64,000 nt of DNA from DATKCF01 sp035513345 (GTDB lineage Bacteria; Gemmatimonadota; Gemmatimonadetes; Longimicrobiales; RSA9): positions 1 through 64,000 of the forward strand of contig DATKCF010000036.1 of NCBI GenBank assembly GCA_035513345.1, read 5' to 3'. The notes beneath the pieces were generated by a model. The model saw only the letters and a list, made by a program, of their open reading frames with translations, did not search any database and was not told where the DNA came from. A program made the position numbers and the translations under genes. How positions within the stretch are numbered: position 1 is the stretch's first letter; every line of letters begins with the position of its first letter. Shown here piece by piece: positions 15,034 through 24,004 of the stretch.

Positions 15034-16089
15034 GTGGAGCTGGATCTTACCGGATTGGTACTCCCGCAGCGCGTCGAGGTCGTGCGGAAGTCGGAGGACG
15101 GCCGGACGGCGGAGTTCGTTGTGACGCCGCTCGAGCGTGGCTTCGGGCAGACATTGGGCAACACGATGCGCCGGATCATGCTGTCGTCGCTGCAGGGCTC
15201 GGCGGTGTGGGCGTTCCGGATGGAAGGCGTGTTCCACGAGCATCAGACGGTGTCGGGTGTGGTGGAGGACGTGCACCAGATCATCCAGAGCCTGAAGTCG
15301 CTTGTTCTGATGCTGGATGCGGACAAGGAGGAAGCGACACTGGAGTTGCGGGTGTCGAAGGCGGGGCCGGTATCGGCGAGCCAGATCGAGAAGTCGGCAA
15401 CGGCGAGGGTCCTGAATCCGGACCACCATCTGTTCACGCTGCAGGATGATCGGGAGATCAACGTGATCCTGTACGTGAACAAGGGGCGCGGCTTCAAGCC
15501 GGCGGAGCAGCACGTGCTGCCGAAGGGCAGTCCTGTCGACATGGTTCGTGTCGATTCGATCTACAACCCGGTCCTGCGAGCGAACTTCAAGGTAGATGAG
15601 ACGCGAGTCGGGCAGCGGACGGACTTTGACCGTCTGACGGTGCTGGTGGAGACGAACGGCAGCATCACACCGGAGGAGGGCGTTGCGTACGGCGCGGAAC
15701 TGGCGCGCAAGCACCTGGCGTACCTGCTGCGGTTCGTGGAGCCGTCATCGGTGCAGCCGCCGGTTCCGGGTGCTGTCCGTGTGCCGGCGCACCTGCGCGA
15801 GATGTTCCGTCGTCCGATCGACGAGATGGCGGAGTTGTCGGTACGGTCGGTGAATTCGTTGAAGAAGGAGAACATCATCACGCTCGGCGACCTCGTCCAG
15901 CGGACGGAGGACCAGATGCTGAACATCGAGAACTTCGGCATCAAGTCGCTGGAGGAGATCCGGCAGTTCCTGTCCGAGCACGATCTCGGGTTCGGCATGA
16001 AGCTGGAGGAAGGTGACGACGGCGAGATGTTCGTGGTCGGCGATCGGGATGCCGAGGACGCCGAGGTAGCGGCAGAAGAGGAGAAGTAG
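15034..16089 (+). CDS. rpoA: RNA polymerase alpha subunit
   Basis: 351 residues from GTG 15034, which has GGGAGG at 15023-15028. The open frame extends to 14863 but that part is translated repeat. The N-terminal dimerisation domain has EGFGQTLGNTMRR-type sequence (ERGFGQTLGNTMRRIMLSS), and the C-terminal domain has ELSVRSVNSLKKENIITLGDL and the NFGIKSLEEI helix-hairpin-helix that binds UP elements and activators. An acidic tail ends the protein. Confidence 0.97.
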   Translation: MELDLTGLVLPQRVEVVRKSEDGRTAEFVVTPLERGFGQTLGNTMRRIMLSSLQGSAVWAFRMEGVFHEHQTVSGVVEDVHQIIQSLKSLVLMLDADKEEATLELRVSKAGPVSASQIEKSATARVLNPDHHLFTLQDDREINVILYVNKGRGFKPAEQHVLPKGSPVDMVRVDSIYNPVLRANFKVDETRVGQRTDFDRLTVLVETNGSITPEEGVAYGAELARKHLAYLLRFVEPSSVQPPVPGAVRVPAHLREMFRRPIDEMAELSVRSVNSLKKENIITLGDLVQRTEDQMLNIENFGIKSLEEIRQFLSEHDLGFGMKLEEGDDGEMFVVGDRDAEDAEVAAEEEK

Positions 16090-16092
16090 GCG

Positions 16093-16446
16093 ATGAGGCA
16101 CCGCAAGAAGGGCCGGCATCTCAACCGGACGGCGGAACACAGGCGAGCGATGTTCGCGAACATGGCGGCGTCACTATTCCTTCACGGGCGGCTCGAGACG
16201 ACGCGGGCCAAGGCGAAGGAGTTGCGTCGTTATGCGGAGCCTCTGATCACGAAGGCGAAGCGTGGCGATCTTCACGCGCGGCGGCTGGTCGCGCGGACGA
16301 TTCGTGACGACGCGGCGTTGGCGAGGCTGTTCAGCGAGATCGGACCTCGATACGTTGAGCGCCCCGGCGGCTACACGCGGGTCCGTCTTCTCGGCCGGCG
16401 GCCGGGCGACGCGGCCGAGATGGCGATCATCGAACTCGTGGACTAG
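16093..16446 (+). CDS. rplQ: Large ribosomal subunit protein L17
   Basis: 117 residues starting MRHRKKGRHLNRTAEHRRAM, with RAKELRRYAEPLITKAKRGD and the end GGYTRVRLLGRRPGDAAEMAIIEL, all typical of L17. It lies at the bottom of the 50S near the exit. Starts 3 nt after rpoA, ending the alpha cluster. Confidence 0.97.
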   Translation: MRHRKKGRHLNRTAEHRRAMFANMAASLFLHGRLETTRAKAKELRRYAEPLITKAKRGDLHARRLVARTIRDDAALARLFSEIGPRYVERPGGYTRVRLLGRRPGDAAEMAIIELVD

Positions 16447-16452
16447 GGAACC

Positions 16453-16983
16453 ATGGCGAAGCAATCCGCGGGACGGGTATCATCGGGAGGCATGGCCACG
16501 GTGCTCATGATCGTGGCGGTTGTGGCTTCGGTCGGGCTTCTGGTGTGGCTGTCGTACGCGAGTCAGCCGGCTGAGGGGCCGGCGATGGCGATGGATGACC
16601 CGGGCCTGGACGTGACGGCAAGTCGGGCGGTCACGGCCGCGGAATTCGGCGCGGACATCGCTTCGCGGGTCGGTCAGGACGTGGTTCTGGCGGGTGTGAT
16701 GGTATCGAATGTGGTCAGCGATCAGCTGATCCAGGTGGACGTGCCGTCGGCGGACGGCACGACACCGTTCACGATCCATCTGCTGCCTGGCGCGGCGGCA
16801 ACGGCGCCGGCGGCGCAGACCACGATCGAGGTGGACGGCCGCGTCCTTGCCCAGACCGACTCCGTGCTGAACGCGTGGGAACAGGCGGGCACGATTCCGA
16901 GTGCGAACGTGCGAACGACGCTCCAGGCTGGCAGCTACTTTATTGAAGCGAGAATGATCCGGCCTGGCTCCGGCGGCGAATAG
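16453..16983 (+). CDS. Membrane-anchored protein of unknown function, possible OB-fold
   Basis: 176 residues, not recognised. A single strongly hydrophobic segment at about residues 15-33 (MATVLMIVAVVASVGLLVWL) follows a short basic lead, so it is probably anchored with the bulk outside the cytoplasm. The outer part (about residues 55-176) alternates beta-type stretches such as GQDVVLAGVMVSNVV, LIQVDVP and TIEVDGRVL, a pattern reminiscent of an OB-fold; this is an inference from appearance only. It lies 6 nt after rplQ and upstream of rpmB, so it is co-transcribed with ribosomal genes. An alternative ATG at 16492 has a ribosome binding site that is too close. Confidence 0.7.
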   Translation: MAKQSAGRVSSGGMATVLMIVAVVASVGLLVWLSYASQPAEGPAMAMDDPGLDVTASRAVTAAEFGADIASRVGQDVVLAGVMVSNVVSDQLIQVDVPSADGTTPFTIHLLPGAAATAPAAQTTIEVDGRVLAQTDSVLNAWEQAGTIPSANVRTTLQAGSYFIEARMIRPGSGGE

Positions 16984-17051
16984 GACCGACGGCCGAATGA
17001 CAGACATGCAACCGGCGCACTGCACCGGTAAGAGTGAAGGGAGATAGCGCG

Positions 17052-17246
17052 ATGCCTCGCGTGTGTCATGTATGCGGGAAGGGAACGACGTTCGGCAACA
17101 ATGTCAGCCACGCGAACAACAAGACGCGTCGGCGCTGGCTGCCGAACCTGCGGCGCGTTCGCGTGGCGACGCCGGAAGGTGAGAACCGCCACGTCCGCGT
17201 GTGTACGCGCTGCCTTTCAGCAGGCAAGATCCGTAAAGCGGGCTGA
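17052..17246 (+). CDS. rpmB: Large ribosomal subunit protein L28, zinc-binding form
   Basis: 64 residues from ATG 17052, starting MPRVCHVCGKGTTFGNNVSHA. Cys5, Cys8, Cys51 and Cys54 form the zinc ribbon of C+ L28 proteins. A GTG at 17034 in frame would add six residues. L28 is usually paired with rpmG; here it closes the ribosomal region and is followed by a strong hairpin. Confidence 0.94.
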   Translation: MPRVCHVCGKGTTFGNNVSHANNKTRRRWLPNLRRVRVATPEGENRHVRVCTRCLSAGKIRKAG

Positions 17247-17271
17247 AGTGAGCCTGCCGGTGCGGTAGGAT

Positions 17272-17310
17272 GGCGAGCCCGGCACTCCGGTGTCGGGCTC
17301 GCCTGTTTCC
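17272..17310 (+). terminator. Strong intrinsic-type terminator after rpmB
   Basis: A 14-bp stem at 17272-17285 and 17290-17303 (GGCGAGCCCGGCAC pairing with GTGTCGGGCTCGCC, one G-T pair) closes on the 4-nt loop TCCG. It is followed by TGTTTCC. The stem is very stable; the T tract is short. It probably marks the end of the ribosomal superoperon. Confidence 0.8.
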
Positions 17311-17394
17311 GGGGCCTGCCGAACACCGCCGGTGCGGCAGCCGGGTGCGGTCCGAATCATCAATCCGATCGAACGACAGGGCGGAGCGAGCGCC

Positions 17395-18636
17395 ATGATG
17401 CTTGCGGCCGCTGTTCAGCACGCGGAAGGCGGCGGAATGTCCGTGGCGGAGTTTCTGTTTCTGCTGGTCGCGATCCTCGTGTCGGCGAAAGTGCTCGGGG
17501 AGCTTGCGGAGCGGATCGGGCAGCCGGCGGTGCTGGGCGAACTGCTGGCGGGTGTGCTGCTCGGCCAATCGATTCTCGGGATCGTCGACCCGGGCGTCGA
17601 GATGGTGCACCTTCTGGCCGAGGTGGGTGTCGTTCTGCTGCTGTTCCAGATCGGGCTCGAGACGAATCTGGGTCAGCTGTTGCGTGTCGGAACGGCATCG
17701 TCGGCGGTTGCGGTCGCGGGTGTCGCGCTGCCGTTCGCGGCCGGCTACTACGTCTGCAGTGCGCTGGGCCTCGATCTTCTGCCGTCACTGGTCGCGAGCG
17801 CGGCGCTTACCGCGACGTCGGTGGGAATCACGGCCAGGGTGCTATCCGATCTTGGCAGGCTGCAGGAACCGGAGAGCCAGATCATCCTTGGCGCGGCCGT
17901 AATAGACGACATCGTCGGCCTGGTGATCCTGGCGGTTGTCGCACAGATGGTTGCAGGTACGGAGCTGACTCCCGCGAGTGTCGGCCTGACGACACTGATC
18001 GCTTTCGGTTTCGTCGGGGCCGTGGTCGTGATCGGACGGCTCGTGGTACCGCCGGCGTTCGACTTCCTGTCGCGGATCGGTCGCGAGGAGACGCTCGCGA
18101 CAATGGCGGTCGCGCTCGCGTTCGTGATCTGCTACCTGGCGGATCTCGCGGGTTCGGCGCTGATCATCGGCGCGTTCGCTGCGGGGCTGACGCTGTCACC
18201 GACCCGGCACGCGAAGGTGATCGAACACGGTGTCGCCCGGCTGGGGATGTTCTTTGTGCCGATCTTCTTCGTGTCGGTCGGCGCTGCCGTCGACGTGAGG
18301 ACGTTCGTCGATCCGCAGGTCATCATCGTGGGCAGTTCGCTGATCGCGGTCGCCGTGGTCGGCAAGGTGCTCGCCGGTTACGCGCCGTTCTGGTACAAGG
18401 GCCGCAAGCTGGTGATCGGCGTGGGTATGGTTCCACGCGGCGAGGTCGGTCTGATCTTTGCCCAGATGGGACTGACGGCAGGCGCGCTCACTACCGGGCT
18501 GTTCAGTGCGATCACGATGATGGTGATGGTCACCACGTTCATGGCGCCGCCGCTCCTGAAGTATCTGTTCCCGCCGACGGCAGAGGCGGGCAGGCAGGAT
18601 GCAGGCGGTCTTGCCGAGATGACGACGGAGGCGTGA
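17395..18636 (+). CDS. Cation/proton antiporter, CPA2 family
   Basis: 413 residues from ATG 17395, preceded by GGAG 8 nt upstream; the frame is open to 17290 but that lead is not membrane-like. About twelve hydrophobic segments are visible. The paired aspartates Asp171-Asp172 in AAVIDDIVGLVIL match the ion-binding pair of NapA-like electrogenic Na+/H+ antiporters. There is no C-terminal RCK/TrkA-N domain as in KefB/KefC. It probably exports Na+ or K+ in exchange for protons at the inner membrane. It stands alone between the ribosomal terminator and the sugar-nucleotide cluster. Substrate is not certain. Confidence 0.9.
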   Translation: MMLAAAVQHAEGGGMSVAEFLFLLVAILVSAKVLGELAERIGQPAVLGELLAGVLLGQSILGIVDPGVEMVHLLAEVGVVLLLFQIGLETNLGQLLRVGTASSAVAVAGVALPFAAGYYVCSALGLDLLPSLVASAALTATSVGITARVLSDLGRLQEPESQIILGAAVIDDIVGLVILAVVAQMVAGTELTPASVGLTTLIAFGFVGAVVVIGRLVVPPAFDFLSRIGREETLATMAVALAFVICYLADLAGSALIIGAFAAGLTLSPTRHAKVIEHGVARLGMFFVPIFFVSVGAAVDVRTFVDPQVIIVGSSLIAVAVVGKVLAGYAPFWYKGRKLVIGVGMVPRGEVGLIFAQMGLTAGALTTGLFSAITMMVMVTTFMAPPLLKYLFPPTAEAGRQDAGGLAEMTTEA

Positions 18637-18676
18637 GCCGCAGTCAACGCCGGCGCAGCGTGACGCGGCGGATCCG

Positions 18677-20044
18677 ATGAACGGGAACGAGGGAACGTCG
18701 AACGCGGCCGGGTCGCTGGAAATGCTCCTGGACCGCATTGGCGGCGGGACAGCCCGGTGCGGCGTTGTCGGACTCGGCTACGTCGGTCTACCCCTGGCAG
18801 TCGAGCTGGCGAGGGCGGGCTACGCGGTGACCGGTCTCGACACGTCAGCGGGCGTGGTGGACACGATCAACGCGGGTCGGTCGCACATTGCGGACATCGC
18901 TGCAACCGATGTAGCGCCGCTGGTGGCGGACGGCCGCCTGTCGGCGACCACGGACGCCGCGCTCCTGTCGAATTGCGACGCCATCTCCATCTGCGTGCCG
19001 ACGCCTCTGTCGAAGACGCGCGACCCCGATGTCAGCTTCGTGGCGGCAGCCGCGCGAGCCGTGGCGGCGACGCTGCGTCCGGGCCAGCTCGTGATTCTCG
19101 AGAGCACGACGTATCCGGGCACGACGCGCGAGCTGGTGCTGCCCGAGCTCGAGGCGGGCGGGCTGCGCGTCGGGCACGACTTCTTTCTGTGCTTCAGTCC
19201 GGAGCGCGTGGATCCGGGCAACGAGCGCTGGCTGATCCGCAACACGCCGAAGGTGATCGGCGGTCTGAGCGCGGCGTGCGTGCGGGCTGGCGCCGCGCTG
19301 TACGGTCGTGCGATGGACACGATCGTGACCGTATCGTCAACGGAATCGGCCGAGCTGACGAAACTGCTCGAGAACACGTTCCGCGCAGTCAACATTGCGC
19401 TGGTGAACGAAATGGCGCAGGTCGCGGACCGTCTCGATGTCGATGTGTTCGAGGTGATCGAAGCGGCTGCCACGAAGCCGTTCGGATTCATGCGATTCGA
19501 TCCGGGTCCGGGCATTGGCGGGCACTGCATCCCGCTCGATCCGCACTATCTTGCGTGGAAGATGAAGACGCTGAACTTCCGAACGCGGCTGATCGATCTG
19601 GCCGGTGAAGTGAACAGCGAGATGCCGCGGTTCGTGGTGACGAAGGTGCAGGACACGCTGAACGTGCGGCGCAAAGCGGTGAACGGCAGCCGCATCCTGG
19701 TGATCGGTGCGGCCTACAAGAAGGATGTCGACGATATCCGTGAGAGTCCTGCGCTCGACGTGATGAATCTGCTCGAAGCGAAAGGTGCGACGGTCGAATA
19801 CCACGATCCGCACGTCTCCGAGGTGCTTCTGGAGAGCGGCCCGCGTCGAAGCCGGCCACTGGATGCCGCCGAGGTCGGCCGGGCCGACTGCATCGTGATC
19901 GTCACGGATCACACGTCGATCGACTATGGTCTCCTCGCGAACGCGACAGCGCCGGTCGTCGATACCCGCAACGCCCTCAAGGGGCGAGGCCGCGATGTGA
20001 TCGGGCTGAGCGGGCAGACGCGGATGCTGCCGGAGACCCCGTGA
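18677..20044 (+). CDS. UDP-N-acetyl-hexosamine 6-dehydrogenase (WbpA/WecC-like)
   Basis: 455 residues of the UDP-glucose/GDP-mannose dehydrogenase family. The NAD-binding motif GLGYVGLPLAVELARAGY begins near residue 34, ESTTYPGTTRE is the central motif, and the catalytic cysteine is Cys284 in PGIGGHCIPLDP. The GGHCIPLDP form and the KVIGG segment point to a UDP-GlcNAc or UDP-ManNAc dehydrogenase rather than UDP-glucose dehydrogenase, which is encoded separately at 21929. It would make a UDP-N-acetyl-uronic acid for surface polysaccharide. It overlaps the next gene by 4 bases (GTGA). Confidence 0.9.
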   Translation: MNGNEGTSNAAGSLEMLLDRIGGGTARCGVVGLGYVGLPLAVELARAGYAVTGLDTSAGVVDTINAGRSHIADIAATDVAPLVADGRLSATTDAALLSNCDAISICVPTPLSKTRDPDVSFVAAAARAVAATLRPGQLVILESTTYPGTTRELVLPELEAGGLRVGHDFFLCFSPERVDPGNERWLIRNTPKVIGGLSAACVRAGAALYGRAMDTIVTVSSTESAELTKLLENTFRAVNIALVNEMAQVADRLDVDVFEVIEAAATKPFGFMRFDPGPGIGGHCIPLDPHYLAWKMKTLNFRTRLIDLAGEVNSEMPRFVVTKVQDTLNVRRKAVNGSRILVIGAAYKKDVDDIRESPALDVMNLLEAKGATVEYHDPHVSEVLLESGPRRSRPLDAAEVGRADCIVIVTDHTSIDYGLLANATAPVVDTRNALKGRGRDVIGLSGQTRMLPETP

Positions 20045-20892
20045 CGAGTGATCGCTCAGCCGCACGGTCCGGCCGGGTCGACTTCCACAACCACACGATA
20101 CCCGGCGTAGATGACGGTGCGCAGGACCGCGCGGAATGTGCGGGCGCGCTCAGCTCGTTTGCGGCGCAGGGCGTGACGGCGATCGTGGCCACGCCACACG
20201 TGGATCTGTCGGTGGTGAGGCGAGGGGGCCTGGGGTTGAGACTGGCGGAGATCGACCGCGGATGGTCGGAACTCGAGGCCGTCGCCGAGGGCTGCGGCAT
20301 CGCGGTTCACCGCGGTGCCGAGCTGCGGCTGGATGCGGTCGATCCGGACCTGTCCGATTTGCGGCTCCGGCTCGCAGGCACGCGTTTCGTCCTGGTCGAG
20401 TTTCCGTACTTCACCGTTCCACTACGCTCGGCCCGGACGCTCGCGCAGATCGTGCAGCGGGGCTGGCTGCCGATCATCGCGCACCCGGAGCGATACGACG
20501 GGCTCGACCCGGAGCTGGAAGTCGTACATGACTGGCGGCAGGCAGGCGCATACGTTCAGGTGAACGGTCCGGCGATCCTCGGCCGGTACGGTCCGGCGGC
20601 GAGATACCATGCTCTTGGCATGCTGGAGCGCGGCTGGGTCGACTTCCTGTGCAGCGACTATCACGCGCGCGGCCGACTGCGGCTCGAGGAGTACTGGGAC
20701 GCGATAGTCGCGATGGACGGCAGTGATCAGGCGGAGCTGCTGATGGTCACGAATCCGGCGCACGTGCTGAGGGACGAGCGGCCCATGCCGGTCGCGCCGC
20801 TGCCGGGCGCAGCTGCCGAGCGCGGACGAACGCACGAGAGCGAAGGCGGGATGCGGAGCCGTCCTGCGAGGTCAGGAGGCGAAGGTGCGTGA
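20041..20892 (+). CDS. PHP-domain tyrosine-protein phosphatase, CpsB/CapC/YwqE type
   Basis: 283 residues from a GTG start coupled to the upstream gene. The metal-binding PHP motifs are clear: DFHNHTIPGVDDGA (His16, His18), ATPHVDLS, IIAHPERYDG and CSDYHARGR. Enzymes of this type dephosphorylate the bacterial tyrosine kinases that control capsule chain length. No BY-kinase gene is in the window. The C-terminal 35 residues are Gly/Ser/Arg-rich and less conserved, and the last 21 bp overlap the convergent gene at 20872. Confidence 0.88.
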   Translation: MTSDRSAARSGRVDFHNHTIPGVDDGAQDRAECAGALSSFAAQGVTAIVATPHVDLSVVRRGGLGLRLAEIDRGWSELEAVAEGCGIAVHRGAELRLDAVDPDLSDLRLRLAGTRFVLVEFPYFTVPLRSARTLAQIVQRGWLPIIAHPERYDGLDPELEVVHDWRQAGAYVQVNGPAILGRYGPAARYHALGMLERGWVDFLCSDYHARGRLRLEEYWDAIVAMDGSDQAELLMVTNPAHVLRDERPMPVAPLPGAAAERGRTHESEGGMRSRPARSGGEGA

Positions 20893-21837
20893 GACGGAGC
20901 CACGTTCGTCGACGAGCTTGCGGAAGTAGGGAATCGTTTCGCGGAGCCCCTCGTCGAGCGACACGGCGGGTTCCCAACCGAGTTCGGCGCGCGCCAGCGA
21001 GATGTCGGGCCGTCGTACCTTGGGATCGTCCTCGGGCAATGGCAACTGCTCGATCGTCGACGAGCTGCCGGTCAGTTCGATCACGGTACGGGCCAGCTGG
21101 CCGACAGTCAGTTCGATCGGGTTGCCGATATTCACAGGACCGGTGAGATCGGAGTTGAAGAGTCGGTAGATGCCGTCGACCTCGTCGGTCACGAAGCAGA
21201 AGGAGCGGGTCTGCGAGCCATCGCCATACACCGTGAGCGGTTCGTTGCGTAGCGCCTGGACGATGAAGTTCGACACGACGCGTCCGTCATTCGGCCGCAT
21301 TCGCCGGCCGTACGTGTTGAAGATCCGGACGATCCGTGCGTCGAGGTCGTGAAACCGGTGATAAGCCATGGTCATGGCTTCGGCGAAGCGCTTGGCTTCG
21401 TCGTAGACGCCGCGCGGTCCGACGGGATTGACGTGGCCCCAGTACGACTCGGGCTGCGGATGGACCTGCGGATCGCCATAGACCTCGGAGGTCGAGGCGA
21501 GCAGGAAGCGCGCGTTCTTCGCGCGGGCGAGTCCGAGCGTCTTGTGCGTTCCGAGGCTGCCGACCTTGAGCGTCTGGATGGGCAGTTCGAGATAGTCTAT
21601 CGGGCTGGCGGGGCTCGCGAAGTGCAGAACGCCATCGAGCGGGCCATCGACGTAGACGAAATTCGTCACGTCGTGTACGACGAAGCTGAAGGCGGGATTG
21701 CCGATGAGATGCGCTATGTTGGCGGGCGATCCCGTGATCAGATTGTCCATGCCGATGACTTCGTGGCCTTCGGCAAGGAACCGGTCACAAAGGTGTGATC
21801 CGAGGAATCCGGCTGCGCCGGTGATGAGAACTCTCAT
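20872..21837 (-). CDS. UDP-glucuronate decarboxylase (UDP-xylose synthase)
   Basis: 321 residues of the extended short-chain dehydrogenase family. GAAGFLGSHL gives the NAD-binding GxxGxxG, and the catalytic pair is Tyr145 and Lys149 (YDEAK) after STSEVYGDP. The pattern HFASPASPIDY and the PRGVYDEAKR motif are characteristic of UDP-glucuronate decarboxylases. It converts UDP-glucuronate, the product of the UDP-glucose dehydrogenase encoded divergently at 21929, to UDP-xylose. The start codon lies 8 nt after a -10-like hexamer with no ribosome binding site. Confidence 0.9.
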   Translation of the reverse strand: MRVLITGAAGFLGSHLCDRFLAEGHEVIGMDNLITGSPANIAHLIGNPAFSFVVHDVTNFVYVDGPLDGVLHFASPASPIDYLELPIQTLKVGSLGTHKTLGLARAKNARFLLASTSEVYGDPQVHPQPESYWGHVNPVGPRGVYDEAKRFAEAMTMAYHRFHDLDARIVRIFNTYGRRMRPNDGRVVSNFIVQALRNEPLTVYGDGSQTRSFCFVTDEVDGIYRLFNSDLTGPVNIGNPIELTVGQLARTVIELTGSSSTIEQLPLPEDDPKVRRPDISLARAELGWEPAVSLDEGLRETIPYFRKLVDERGSVSRTFAS

Positions 21838-21845
21838 GGGCGGGT

Positions 21846-21874
21846 ACTTTATCCATGGCAGAGTCGCCGCACAA
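21846..21874 (-). promoter_or_regulatory. Candidate promoter of the UDP-xylose synthase gene
   Basis: On the minus strand TTGTGC (21874-21869) and TAAAGT (21851-21846) are spaced 17 bp. The -10 is only 8 nt from the ATG at 21837, so a transcript from it would have almost no 5' leader. The -35 matches consensus weakly. The divergent gene at 21929 uses the rest of this 91-bp gap and has AGGGAG before its ATG. Confidence 0.4.
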
Positions 21875-21928
21875 GGACGCTACGGGCCGATCCGGCCACG
21901 GCGACGCACGGGCTGAAAGGGAGCGAGC

Positions 21929-23254
21929 ATGCGGGTTGCTGTGATCGGAACGGGTTATGTCGGCCTCGTCGTGGGCGCGGGTCTGTCCGACAGCGGCAAC
22001 GACGTCACGTGCATCGACATCGATGAAGCGAAGATCGACCAGCTGCGGCGGGGCGAGATTCCGATCTACGAGCCGGGCCTCGAGCCTCTGGTGAAGCGGA
22101 ACATCGAGGACGGCCGGCTGCGCTTCGGCACTGACGTTGCCGCGGCTGTCCGCGATGCCGAAGTCATCTTCATTGCCGTGGGCACGCCGCCTGGCGAAGA
22201 TGGCTCGGCCGATCTGAAGCACGTGCTGGCGGTTGCGGAGACGATCGGCCGGAGCATCAACGGCGAGAAGGTCGTCATCACGAAGAGCACGGTGCCGGTC
22301 GGTACGGCGACTCTGGTGCGGTCGGAGATCGAGAAGCACACGACGCACCGCGTGCACATGTGCTCGAACCCCGAGTTCCTGAAGGAAGGCGCGGCGGTCG
22401 ACGATTTCATGAGGCCGGACCGCGTCGTGGTGGGTGTTGACTCCGAACATGCACGGGAAATCGTCGGGCGGTTGTACGGCCCGTTCGTGCGGACCGGCAA
22501 TCCGGTGATCTTCATGGATATCGCGTCGGCGGAGATCACGAAGTATGCTGCCAACGCGATGCTGGCAACACGGATCTCGTTCATGAACATGATCGCGAAC
22601 CTGTGCGAGCGGGTAGGCGCCGACGTGGCGCTGGTGCGCAAGGGCGTGGGCACGGATGAACGCATAGGCTCCGCCTTTCTGTTCGCGGGGTGCGGCTATG
22701 GCGGAAGCTGTTTCCCGAAGGACGTGAAAGCGCTGATCCGCACGCTGGCCGAGCATGGCGTGGACGCGGGGATCCTCGAAGCAGTGGAGGCTGTGAACGA
22801 CCGTCAGAAGCACGTACTCGTCGAGCGAGCGCAGGCGAGGTTCGGCCAGGACCTGACCGGCCGGCGCTTCGCTGTCTGGGGACTCAGCTTCAAGCCGGAG
22901 ACCGACGATCTGCGGGAAGCGGCCTCGCTGGTCGTCATCGATGGCCTGCTGGCTGCCGGTGCGGCCGTGACCGTTCACGACCCGGTCGCCATGGGTGCGG
23001 CGAGGACCGTGCTCGGCCAGCGCGTCGCCTACGCGCCACACAACTATGACGCGCTCGAGGGCGCCGATGCCCTCATCATCGTGACGGAATGGGGCCAGTA
23101 CCGGACGCCGGACTTCGATCGGATGAAGTCGCTCATGAAAGAGCCGGTGATCCTGGATGGACGCAATCTGTTCGAGCCGGAGCACATGAGCGGGCTGGGC
23201 TTCGATTATCACGGCATGGGGCGCCGGCCGGCGAGGCCGCCGCACCTCACGTAG
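21929..23254 (+). CDS. ugd: UDP-glucose 6-dehydrogenase
   Basis: 441 residues, the normal length. The N-terminal Rossmann motif GTGYVGLVVGAGLSDSG begins near residue 7, TKSTVPVGT is central, and the catalytic Cys261 sits in GCGYGGSCFPKD. The C-terminal UDP-binding domain contains WGLSFKPETDDLREA. It oxidises UDP-glucose to UDP-glucuronate with two NAD+. It is divergent from the UDP-xylose synthase that would use its product. Confidence 0.95.
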   Translation: MRVAVIGTGYVGLVVGAGLSDSGNDVTCIDIDEAKIDQLRRGEIPIYEPGLEPLVKRNIEDGRLRFGTDVAAAVRDAEVIFIAVGTPPGEDGSADLKHVLAVAETIGRSINGEKVVITKSTVPVGTATLVRSEIEKHTTHRVHMCSNPEFLKEGAAVDDFMRPDRVVVGVDSEHAREIVGRLYGPFVRTGNPVIFMDIASAEITKYAANAMLATRISFMNMIANLCERVGADVALVRKGVGTDERIGSAFLFAGCGYGGSCFPKDVKALIRTLAEHGVDAGILEAVEAVNDRQKHVLVERAQARFGQDLTGRRFAVWGLSFKPETDDLREAASLVVIDGLLAAGAAVTVHDPVAMGAARTVLGQRVAYAPHNYDALEGADALIIVTEWGQYRTPDFDRMKSLMKEPVILDGRNLFEPEHMSGLGFDYHGMGRRPARPPHLT

Positions 23255-23287
23255 CGACCGACGCGGACTCCCTCTACCTTTGGGCTC

Positions 23288-24004
23288 ATGGAGAATCGCG
23301 AGCTGATCGACCGCGGCCGGCGAGCATTCGACCGCCGTGACTACACGGCGGCTCTGGCCGTCTTCGCCAAGATACTCGAGGACAAACCCGAGTGGGCGGA
23401 TGTCCGGCACCTGTGCGGCCTGTGCCTGAGCTTTCTGGGGCAGCCGGAGGCGGCGCTCGTGGAGTTCGACCGGGCGCTCCAACTCAACGACCAGTATGTC
23501 GAGGCGCACCTGAACCGCGCGCTGGTGCTGAATGACCTCGGTCGGTTCGACGAGGCGGCGGAGGCCTTCGAGCGAGCCGGCTACTACGAGTACGCCGTGG
23601 CCGGCCGGTTCCCCGCGGCGATCACGGTGCGGTTGGCGCACGCGCACGCGCAGCTCGGCGATCTGTATGTCGAAGCAGGCGCCCCGCTCGAGGGCGCGGC
23701 TCAGTATCGACGCGCGCTCGAAATGAGACCGCGCTTCCACGACATACGGAACAAGCTGGCCCACTCGTTGCTATTGATCGGTGACACGGCGGGTGCGATC
23801 GAACAGCTCGACATGGCGCTGGCCGGCAATCCGCGGTTCGTCCCGGCGCGTCTCAATCTGGGCCTCGCACTGTATCGCCAGGGCGACAACGAGGGCGCGA
23901 AGCGAGAATGGAAGGAGTGTCGTGAACAGGATCCCGGCAACGCACAGGTCGCCGCGTATCTCGCCCTGCTCGAGAGTCGGGGCGGGACACGCACGGGTGC
24001 GTGA
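23288..24004 (+). CDS. Tetratricopeptide repeat protein
   Basis: 238 residues made almost entirely of TPR-type helix pairs. Examples are YTAALAVFAKILEDKPEWADV near the start, AALVEFDRALQLNDQYVEAH and YRRALEMRPRFHDIRNKLA. No signal peptide or membrane segment is visible, so it is probably cytoplasmic and a protein-interaction scaffold. It starts 7 nt after TACCTT with no ribosome binding site. It overlaps the following lipoprotein gene by 8 bases. Confidence 0.85.
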   Translation: MENRELIDRGRRAFDRRDYTAALAVFAKILEDKPEWADVRHLCGLCLSFLGQPEAALVEFDRALQLNDQYVEAHLNRALVLNDLGRFDEAAEAFERAGYYEYAVAGRFPAAITVRLAHAHAQLGDLYVEAGAPLEGAAQYRRALEMRPRFHDIRNKLAHSLLLIGDTAGAIEQLDMALAGNPRFVPARLNLGLALYRQGDNEGAKREWKECREQDPGNAQVAAYLALLESRGGTRTGA

